A program made the position numbers and the translations under genes. Of a stretch of 64,000 bases of DNA, positions 48,362-60,500 are shown piece by piece (the first letter of the stretch is position 1; each line of letters begins with the position of its first letter). The notes under the pieces are model-generated. The model was not told the origin of the DNA. It made no database searches and was given only the letters and a program-made list of their open reading frames with translations. This stretch comes from Sapria himalayana (Eukaryota > Streptophyta > Magnoliopsida > Malpighiales > Rafflesiaceae), in the NCBI GenBank assembly GCA_029783825.1, contig JAREIK010000343.1:682001-746000 (forward strand), in the 5' to 3' direction.

Positions 48362-51300
48362 CCAGTGTTTTGTATAGTCAAATTGGCACCTCGAATAATC
48401 ACCAGAACATCATGGTGGGTGGGAGCAAGGCTATCCCCACAACCATGCTAAGGCCTGAGGGATGTAGCTTTTGAGATTGTCATTGTTACCAAGGCTAAAG
48501 TGGCTAATCAGCTTGAAACTATTTAGTTTCGATTAGAGATGTCAACCGGGCCAGGCCGGCCCGGTACGAGGCACGGCACGGTTCAGCCGTGCCTGGGCCT
48601 GCCCGGCACGGGAATTTCCCGTGCCCGGGCTCGTGCCGTGCCAAGGCCAACCGGGCCTCGTGCCGTGCTTGGCCCGGCAGGGTACCGTGTCAATGGGCCA
48701 CGGTACCATGCCGAAATTTTTTTTTAAAAAATTTAGGGTTACTGCGGCGCTAAAGCCCTAATTTTTTTTAAAATTAGGGTTTCGGGCGCGCCCAATTCTT
48801 AATTTTTTTTTTAAAATTAGGGTTTCGGGCAGGCCGAAACCCTAATTTTTTTTTTAATTTAGGCGAATCGTGTCGCGGGCTCGTGGCGGGCTGAACCCCC
48901 AAAAAACCATGCCGGGACAAGCAGGGCACGGTTACTGTACCGTGCCGTGCCTGGCCCGGCACGAAAGCCCGGTCGGGCCTGTAAAAAATGGGCCGGACCG
49001 GCCCGGCACTGCCCGTTTGACACCTCTAGTTTCGATTACCTAATAACCACCACTATAACTATAAGTTATCTTGGTGAGATGACGAGTATGTACGTCCAAG
49101 AACAATAAGTCACGGATTCGAATTTGACCGAACATGATCTCTCTGATTTTCAGGAATAAGATTATCGAGATATTAATCTCTCCTAGACGTTGCAGTAAGC
49201 ATGAGCATTGTGTACTGTGTATGACCTTTACCACTGAGGCGTGTGACAATTCTACACAGCAATCCAACATGTCACTAGACGAGCGCATTGGCCAATAATA
49301 TCAGCGGATTGTACCTGCGTCACAAGCGCATAGAGTGGAAGAGTGATGTAGCTGCAGAGAAACTGAGCGCCCACCCTGCCAAATGAGAAGCTTCCTTTGG
49401 TCAATAAAAAATTTTTGAACAAGCCCTAGTGCACCCTTGATATTGCCCATTTGAAAGGCATTGATTGTATTGAAGATAGTGGCGATCACAACGTAGAATC
49501 TTTAACAACATTGTCAATTAAAATGACACAAAAACTTGCCATTCATTAGAATGCTCATCAAAACTTAATACACACACACACACACACACATATGCATGCA
49601 CAGTATAGTATTGAAGTACTCCTATATGCTATAAATTAGGTGTAAGATCCATAAAAATTATTGAGGTTTGGTTTATTTTATTTATTTATTATCTTGTTTT
49701 CTGTTTTTTCATTATTTCAAAATATTTGATTAGTGAATCAAGAATCAAGAATCGAATCGCGAATTAAATTTTTTGTGACTTTTTTCCACGCTAATTAATT
49801 CATATTTACTACAATTGGCACTTTTTTTTATATTTTAATTTTTATTTTTTTGATTTTTTTGATATTTTTGTTGTTTTTTCACATTAAATTCGTAATAACT
49901 AAGATTAGATTTATTTTTTTCCACATTAATTAATTTCTACAGTTGATAAATTTTTTTTTTGTATTTTAGTTTTTATTTTTGTGACTTTTTAAGGATCTTA
50001 GTCCCTTGAGAATAGGTATTAAATCGATTCATATGAATCAATTCACGATTCAACAATTCAATCTTTTATTCATGGATATTTTTTATTATTTTTAAGAGTT
50101 GAATCGTTTACCCCGTGAATCATGAATCGTACGATTTTGATAACAGTAATATATATATAGTATTTTGAACATAACTTTTCATATTAATAAAATTATATTT
50201 TTTTTTCTTTCGTTCTCCTCTCACTCTATCTCTCTATCTCTCTCTCTCTCTCTCCTTCTCAAGGACTAATCGAACCCTAACCCTAAATGGACAAGCATTC
50301 AACAAAAATAATATCAACAAACATAAAGATAAAAAGTTTATGACATGAAAAGGAGAGTTGAAAAGTGATGTAGGGCTTACCCAAGAGCAACTCTCACAAT
50401 TATGAGGATGAAATTTTCATGAAAACAAGATTTCAATCCAAACTCATACTGTTGTTGCGAGGAAGAAAATCCACTGATAATTAGTACATTGGATGAGAGG
50501 GAAAAATGAAGGAAAGAAAGCCAATGAAAAGTAAACATTACCCATATCCAAAAGAAATATGTTAGTTCAAATGCATTCTGCAAGAAAAAAAAAAGAAGAA
50601 TAAGAAAAATTAAAAAAAAAAAAAAAACACAAACACACAACTCATTAGAGAAGTTGAAAATTAGAATGACATAGCAATGGCAAGGCTTAATGAAAAATCA
50701 TGGAAACAAGCTTCCCAATCACCTTACTTTTACCTGAAAAAGAACAAAATGAATGAGGTAGAGAACAAGCTGAGGCCAACTAAACCAAAAATGTCTATCA
50801 GAAACTTGAACAAGAGGTATTCCTTGCACCACCGCATGCCTTTCTTGAATTTCAAGTGCCATCTGTGTTATGATTGCTTGGAGCTTTGTTCCCACCGCCA
50901 AGATCACCTTCCAACCATACCGCTTCAACATAAAATTTCTTAACAATATATTATCCAAATTACAATTTTGATCACTATTCCTGTTACATAGATAGATAGA
51001 TTGATTGATTGATATAACGATATATAAAAAAAGATTAATAAATAAATTAATATATAAATAAATAGATAGATAGATAGATAAATAGATAAATACATTGATA
51101 AATAGATAGATAGATAAATACATAGATAGATAAATACATAGATATATTAATATATAAATAAATAAATAAATATAAACAAATTGAAAAGGAGAGAGAGATA
51201 AATAAATAGATAGCTTAATATATAGATAGATAAACAGATAAAAAAAATAAAGAAATTGAGAAAAATAAATAGATAGATAGATAAATACATTGATAAATAC

Positions 51301-54196
51301 ATAGATAGATACATAGATATATTAATATATAAATAAATAAATAAATATAAACAAATTGAAAAGGAGAGAGAGATAAATAAATAGATATATTAATATATAG
51401 ATAGATAAACAGATAAAAAAAATAAAGAAATTGAGAAAAATAAATAGATAGATAGATAGATACATAGATAAATAAATAAATAGAATGATTGATATATAAA
51501 TAGATAGAATAAATAAGAAGAAAGAGATAGAGAGAGATAGAGTAAGATATATATATAAATATATATATATCATATGGCATAAGTATGTACTGTGAGAAAG
51601 AGGAAGAAGCAAGGAAATAAAGTTAAATCCAACAAAAATTATTATGAGGAATAGTAACCTAGTTATCAAGTGATATGACAAGCAACTGGATGATAAATTA
51701 ATCAAGAAAATTAAAGCAAAAAAGGAAAAAAAAAAGCTTTTTTTTCACAATAGAAAAAAAAAGAACAAATTTATCAGTTCTTACAAATAGAGGAAGTACG
51801 GAAATCCAGAACATAGCTTGCCAACCTGAAAAACAAAATAAAATAAAAAACATGTTCGTGGAATTTGAAAATAGAAAATGAAAAAAAAAAAACCATTACA
51901 AAATAGTAAAGAGGAAAGTAAATGACGAGTGGGCTAACCATGAACATTGACAAGGAGAAAAAGCACGACAGAGGCCCACAGTACTGGACTGCAAAATAGA
52001 GAGAAGATATGATTCAGAGAGACAAGAGATAAGAATGAAACATAAAAAGGAAGAAACATGTAGCATAGTGCTAAGCAAGCAAATCTAATAATAAACGAAT
52101 GGAATAGTTTGTATCGACAGAGCTTTCATTATACCTGATCCCAACAACTACCTTGAAATCATCTTCTAATGATCGTTTAATATACTTTTGGAAGTCAAAC
52201 TTGCTTCCAGGGGCCAAATGGACCTGAAAGAACAAATTACAAGAGGGAAGCCCAAGTCAAGTATATAAACAAAACAAAACTAAAATGGATGATAGATCAA
52301 AGAAACAAAGTCCCCTGCCTAAAAGTGACCTTCTAGGGGCAGTAGGTCTCATATTCGAAACTAATCAGACGTAGCCTATATGACTTTCATGGATAAAATT
52401 GGCCAAAAATTAACTTCTCACAGACTCAATACAAAAAAAAAAAAAAAAAGCTTCGTACACTAAATAAGACCTCAATTTGGATAAAATAGATTAGTTACCA
52501 CATTATTTAGTTGCAGTCAAAAATCTTGTTTGCTTCTCTCAAGTCTTTCACATCCAATTCTCCAATCATTTGTCTTCCTTTAGCTTGTGGATTTGATATT
52601 TGTCACATCAAACCACTAATATATCATCCACGTATAATATTAAAATAAATATAATCACTATTCTTATATTCCCTATTATACATAAAATGATCTGAGTACT
52701 ACTAGTCACACTCACACTCAATGCTAACAGTACACATTTCTTATACCAATACTTTGGTGTCTATTTGATACCATATATATATTTATTCAGTCTACACACT
52801 AAAGGCTCGTTTGATAAAACTGAAAAATTTAATTACTGAAAAATAAGTACTAAAAAATTAAGACTGAATTTTATAAGTGTTGAATTTGTATTGAAAAACT
52901 ATTTGATAAATTTATGTTAATTGAATGCTGAATATAAATATATTATTTGATAATTGAAAATGCTGAATGCTGAAAATAATATATTTTATATATTTACCCT
53001 TATTATCTTTGTGTTACATATTATCCAACATAAATTAAATTTTTATTGAAATTTTTTTTCACTATAATTATTAATTATTAAAAAAAATAAAATCCATAAA
53101 AATATCTCCATAAATAAAATATAAATCCAAAAAAAATAAAAAATTTAAAAAATAACAAATAAAATATACTCTTCAAAACTATCCAAATTTTAAATTAAAA
53201 AATAAAAATTAATAAACAACTAATTGATTTACTATTTCCTCTCTTAAATTAATCATGAGAGTTAGAGTTAGGGTTTATGGTATTAAAAGAGATGAGAAGA
53301 AAAAGACAGATTCACGAACTAAACTATAACATGAATAAAAAAATGAAAAAGAAATGAAAAAAAAAAAGACAAAATAGTAATTTTTTTAAAAAAATTTTGT
53401 TGAAAATTTTTAACATTTAACATTAAGTAGATCTCTACCTACTAAAATTTTCAATGAATTTTCTCTTAAAATTTTAAATTTTCAGCTCCCAATATTTTTT
53501 TATCAAACACACTTAAAATTTCAAACTATTAAAAATTTTAATTTTCAATGGTTTGAAGATTTTAAGTGCGTTATCAAATAGCCCCTAAGTTCTCATATTC
53601 TCATTTTCAAAAAAAAAACCTTCAAGTTAAAGCAAAACAATTTCTTATTGTTGTTAACCATGAAGGAACGCCATCTTCATATCTAGATATTTTGGATGTA
53701 AATCGAGTGAAACATACATCGTTGAGACTATTTGGAATGTGGTGAGCCTATCAACTAGGAAAACAAATTATTGAAGTCAATATATTCATCCTGAATAAAT
53801 CCTTTCACCAATAATTTACCATGATATTGTTCTTCCTAATTATCACCAACCCACTTGACCAATTTATTGCTTATGATCTTCGTCATGGATGAATGCTATA
53901 AAAATTTTTAAGGATTATTCTGGTAAGTAGTTCAATTTCTTCTTATATTAATATTATCTAATGATATACATGTAAATTGCTTACTACTCCATGAAAATTT
54001 TATGATTTTTCTTTCTTTATTAAAAGGTAGCATGCAATATTATCCTCTAATACATACTCAATTATCATGACAATGTCTTTCTTTCATGAATCGATCATCA
54101 ATTATCATGTCTCATAAACCTGATGTGTATGTTGCCTTAAAAGTAGCTCGTTCGATGCGTTTTCAATTATCATGTCTCGATATTCCCCTCCAACAA

Positions 54197-54230
<34 letters not shown>

Positions 54231-57200
54231 TGAAACAATATAATAATAAGAACATAAATACAATGCTACTCTAACAATTTCATATATTAAATACTTTCAT
54301 ATGATGAATAGATATAAATAAGAATATGTTCAAGTAGGCAAATAACAAATAAAATTAAATATTTTAATAATTATTATTTGAATAGAAAAGAATTTTATAT
54401 AGAAATAATTTTACTAAATTATAATTTTGACATATTATTATAAATAGTAATAAAATTAAATAATTTTTGTGTAAATTAAAAAATTGACAGATTATTGAGG
54501 AGAACAAAAAATCAAATAAAGTCATAGTATTCTTTGTGTTACTTCTTTGTTATACCTCATTAAGTGATAAGATAGTTTCGATGTCTATTATTGGTCAAAA
54601 TTATATATATATAATCATAATAATTTTCATATGTTAGGACTCTACCATCTCGATGACATAATCATTTTATTATGTAACATATTTTTTTTGACTGCAAAAT
54701 ATTCTTAGAGTAGAAGTCATACTAACTCATATTATTTTTCATAGCTACAACATTAATCTTATGTTGCAACAACCAAGTAAATCATTAGTATTAAAAATTG
54801 TGAGTCTAAAGCATTATAATTTTCTTATTACAAAATCACCATGTCTAAAACAAAAGTCACGACATTATTTTTAGTGTCGTACCTTTTAGCTACATAGTTC
54901 CTGAAAATAATACTCAAGCCACAATCATTTCCAGGACTATGACTCTCTACTCTGAAAAAATAAACAAAGTCGTGGTCTATTCTCAATAAGTGACTTTAGG
55001 TTACAAAAAAAATACACAAATCATAATCATTCCTAAGATTGTGCCTTAGCATTACAGAAACAAAATGTGTAGATATGATCATTCCTAGCACCAATGACAT
55101 ATGATGCAAGAGAAAGACCAAAGTCATATCATTTCTAGCACCATAGATTTATGTTTCTGAGATGAAATATGAAGCCACAATTATTTCCAATATTACAAAA
55201 AGCTAAAACTAGGATGAGCTCAATGTTGTGACTCATTGTCAGAGCTGTGACTTTGTGCTTCAAAGATGAAAAGACGGAGTCATAAGATTTTTAAAAGCGG
55301 TAACTTTCAACTTAAATTTCACATTCAACCATTCGAATATAAAAAAATGAAATATAAAATTTTGAAAAAAAAAATCAGATAACAAGAAAAAAGTTGAAAA
55401 GTTAAGATTTTGAGAGCAAATTTTCAGCCAACTTAATGCAAAATACACAAGACACAAGCATAAATCTCAGGGATGTGAATTTCAATTCATCCTAAGGAAA
55501 AATCCATAACACACAACTGTATATTATAGATTTATGATTTAATTTCTTGAGACTCTTGAAGGTTGCCATTAGGAACCCAAATTCAACAAGATATATCTTC
55601 AATTATTTCATATGAATTTCTTTTAAATATTATGCTAAACCTAAGTATAAGATTGGTATATTTGATTTCTTGTGATAAATACTTTATTAATAATTTATAT
55701 GTTTGAATTTTATTGTGATTGAATATTAATAAATATGATATTTATGTAAAATTAAAATTATAATTTTATCACTGATAAGTTTGTACGTGTATCATGATAA
55801 AAGATGATAAATAAATCACGAAACATATTCACACATAATGATAGGGAGAAAGTAATAACCCTTTCACTCGTGATGAATGAAACAAACTTACATATCAAAA
55901 CTCGAAGTTAAAGTATATTAATTATATGAATATGATATCTACGAAACAAAAAGTACAAATATTTTTATAAGTATCTATTGGGCATGTCTTGAATGAATTG
56001 ATCATCAATTAATATAGATTTTTATAAAATACCTTTCTAATAATTTTGCCTTTAGTGTGAGAGTTGTATGTCATCTTAGTAGACGGTAATAAAGAAATCA
56101 TGAGACATGCACGATCAATGGTGACTCATATGGTAGTAACAATCCTGCTAGTTACTTTCTATTGTATGACTACTACCGATGAGATTCAAAAAAGAAAATC
56201 ATATATTAATTGAGCATATAGCGCTAACAAAACTAAAAATAGAAATAATTTTGTCACCACATCAATTTATCTCCATGTGATACATGAGATTAGAGAAAAG
56301 AATACTTATATGAATCACCAATTATGAACAACTGAAAAGTTACCAAAAAAATATGAACTTATAAATAACCCTCGAGTAAGGATAATTTATCAATTGGTAG
56401 TAAAATACCAAATGAACAACTATAAGGGGACCATTATTGATTAGACCCAATAACTAAAGACCACCTTATATGCTAATAAAATACTATGATATTTTTACAA
56501 TAATTTTATGTTTATTCATTCTATAATCAAACATAATAATATTTAAATTATTTAGATAAGTCATTATGCATAATAGAATATAATAACCTTAAAATGTAAG
56601 AATCCTACTTAACTTAATTTTAATTTTTCAACTAGAGCAACAATTAACTGATAGTTGATTGATCAAATAACATACACAATCCATGGGATTGATATCTAGA
56701 TAAAGAATATATTTTACTAATTATATGACTCATATACTCGTAAGACTTGATAAACAAGAGACTCTCGCCAAATAAAATTTTGAGAATTTACCCAATCCTA
56801 AAAATTTAGCATTATAATAAAATCATAGAAGGTTTTAGTACCATTGGCTGAAATTATTTAGTTTAATTAGATAACCTTCTTTAATGTTATTATCTTTTAA
56901 AAATAATAATTTTATTTTTAGTAGTTTGAATATTTGTATCTTTTATTTAAAAATTTATTATTTTTTTAGACAAAACTAACAGAGAAAAACTCTAAAGAGT
57001 GAGCCAACATCTCGAGATCTAAAAAGAAGAAAAATTAAAAGAAGAAAATTTCAAAAGTAGAAAATAAAAATGCACAACCCAATATATCAATATGATGAAA
57101 TTTATTTCTCACAAATTGTAGTTTCTATCTCATACCCAATTGTGACTTGAATTAAATCTATTATTAGAACGTAATAAATTATGAAAATCTATAATATGGG

Positions 57201-57480
57201 AGTTATAGAAAATTTATAATTAATAATTCTTATCTAATCTCTAGATCTTCATTTATAAATATAATCATTAAGTTGTTAATTGAGATAAGGATGAATGAAG
57301 TAAAACAAAAATGGTTGAAACAACTAAAAAAAAAAACCTAAAGACACTAATTTGGACATTCTTAAAAAAAATATTACAACAAAACTTCAGATAACTAAAA
57401 TGAATCTGGTCAAAAGTGAGAAGGAGATCAAGTAAATTTAAGAAGTTACAATACATCATAATATCATTGCCAAAGCAAAG

Positions 57481-57515
<35 letters not shown>

Positions 57516-60500
57516 ATCAATACCTAAAATTTATATAAAAATTACTATTAAGGTAATCTTTCATATAATATTATTTGCCGACACTAAAAATACAAGCAAA
57601 AAAAAAAAATACTACACAAAAAAATTGGCATGGACAGCAAAAATTATAGATAAAATTAAAACTTTAGCAAATTTTTACTCACCTGTGTTAAACATATCAC
57701 TGCTTGAGAGATATCCCAATAAATTTTCTTTTTGATGCATGAGAAATAAATTTCCTTTTATTATTTATAGTATACACACCACACTGATACACAATACTCG
57801 TAAAAAACCCCAAATATCTTTTGACATTTTACTTATATTTTAATCCTATTACTGACAAGACACGGATTTATGCCGTGTCGTGTCTGGCACAACACATTGA
57901 CACAGCCATGCCTAGAAAAAAATGAGTCGTGCCAGCACGGCACTGCCCGTTTGACACCTCTAAATGTATCTCTACTAAAATCAGACTATCATATAGAATA
58001 AAGAATTCTCATAAATTTTCTTAACTAAATGTCTCATGCCCTATGATTAAAATACCATTAAAACTAGAATAAAAATTATCAATTTACCCAGCGATAAGTG
58101 GTGAAGCTAAGAATACACAAGAAAATAATCCAACATACACAAATATTTAAAAGAAATCTTACAATCAACTCATCGAAGAGAAAACATACAATCTATCATA
58201 ATCAATCCCAAATAAAATCTTCCTTGGAATTTTCCGATCCTATAAATAAAATCAATAAAAATAAAAATAAAATCATTATTAAATTGTTTGAAAAGATAGC
58301 TCATATATAATAAACTTACATGATAATTAAAAATAAATAATACATGATAAAATAACAAATACCTAAGCTATATATTACCTTATCCAATTATTTTTGAATA
58401 TTTATCATTCGCATTCATAATATTTTTAGAATAAAAAAAAATATGGAACTCATAAGATATAATTACCAGTGATATGAATGTTAACTATTATGTCAATAAT
58501 TTCAGAATCTACAATGAGTATAAAAATAAAAAAATTAGTAATACCTAAAAAAATAAAATAATTTATTGTCGTTTTAAATAAAAAATTATCTATATTTCTC
58601 TCTAGTAATTGTAAGTATCATCATGGGTGGTGAACTTTATAAAAATTCATTAATGATTCTGATAGTCAACATGTCTCTCTCAATATTATGTAAAACTCTC
58701 AATTTTCTCTCTGGATAAAATATTCAACAACTATCTTTAGTATGATACATTCTCTTGCAGTGTAAAACACTATATATTGAACTATATTTCTCTTTTATTT
58801 AGCTTTTATCCAATAACCTCTCTTCATACTACGACATAAAATTATGATTTCTCCAAAAAAAATTACTTAATTCTATCATTTTACAAATCTATCAGAATAC
58901 TAATTAAGGTTTCTTCTTAAAATGACATCGTGTGGCACTGTATACCACATAAAATTTGTTGATCAAAAATAGCAACTACACACCACAAGCTATGATCATA
59001 CACCTATTGTCAAGCACATTTATTACTGCCATGTATGCCTACATAGCCACCACCAGGCATGCCGTCTGCCACACGAAGCACCTTTTATGCCACCATTGCC
59101 CATTGTGCACTAGTGTCACCATCATGTGCCACTGCAAACTAGAAGACAAAATTAAATTATATTTTTTTTGTTTTAAGTCAGCTTTAATATCATGTTAAAA
59201 CAACATAATAATAAAAATATAAATATAATAATACTATGCAAAAATTATATATCAAATATTCTTATATAATAGAAATAATGATTAGAACAATCCATGTGTC
59301 AGCTGCAGCCATCAAAAATAAAAATAATAATAGAAAAATATAATAATATATAAAACATGTACACATAACTTAGAGAAGAAAATAAAGTTATAATTCTCTT
59401 AGTATATTCATGAAAAGAATCTATAAGTTAATCAATGATACAAATATGAGCAATGGCAATGCACTTATTATATATCCTCTTTCTAGCGACAATCAACCAC
59501 AATTTCAATCTCTTCTAGCTATATATTCTCAAGATATCATTTCTAATAAAATTAAAATTAGCAGTACGAACAAGCAGAACAAAAAATTATCATGTAAGCT
59601 TTTATAATAAAGAAAAGAAAAATTAGAAATATTCCAATACAACCCAAATAAAATTAATGCCACTTAAAACCTACTAAGCCAAGTCTTTAGAAATTGTTTT
59701 TTTATCAAATAACACTATTAGTAATTTACCGACATAGTCAATCTCTCCTTACACAAAAACTAGGTGGCAGCTCCAAACCTCACTAAGTAGGAGTTTAATC
59801 ATATTGAATACAAGACAAGCACATAGTGAAAAAAAACACAAAAACTAAATATGATACCTAAACAACGAGGATGCGTATAATATAGAAAATAAAAGAAAAA
59901 TCAAACCCGACATAAGTCAGGATGGTTAAATCAAATATCCAACCTCAACTAGCTTGGGTTTAAGAGTGGTAATGATAATAATAATCAAAAGAATTACATA
60001 TCCTGTGTACAAGGATTAAAATATCGATTTTTACGGATATTTCGGTACTTAGCTTTTATGGATATATCGTATATATCAAAGATATATCGGTGTGTATTTG
60101 TATATGAGCACCAATCAAGGATAGATATATCGGTCTTAATGAATATATCGATACTTAGAATTTACGGATATATCGGAAATATATCGGTGGATATATCAGA
60201 AATTTTTATCATTACCTGTGTATACTCTTTGACCATGAAGATTATACCTAGTACACAAAGCTCTCATGTTAGCGTGGGATCTAGAAGATAATTAATATGT
60301 CGATAGTCTTACCTCTGAAAATCAAAGAAACTGTATCTGATAAATCTCAAACTTAAAAACTATCATCCTCTGACAAAGATATTTGTCATCCCACCAAGGC
60401 ATGACCTCTAACAGGTGCATGCAACATAAAAACTTCACAAGTGATCAATCGTCCCAATAATATTCTCACCCAAATACATTTAACTTCAAAAAAAAGTTGT

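Noticed and set aside
47698..48451. His/Thr- and Val/Cys-rich open frames
   Set aside because: Products of the TG/CG minisatellite in an MLO intron.
49060..49140. tRNA gene
   Set aside because: Box-like motifs are present but I could not fold acceptor and anticodon stems; kept only as a possible SINE remnant.
51215..51705. Ile/Tyr/Leu-rich membrane-like protein
   Set aside because: Translation of the GATA/AATA tetranucleotide tract within an MLO intron; period shows in the peptide.
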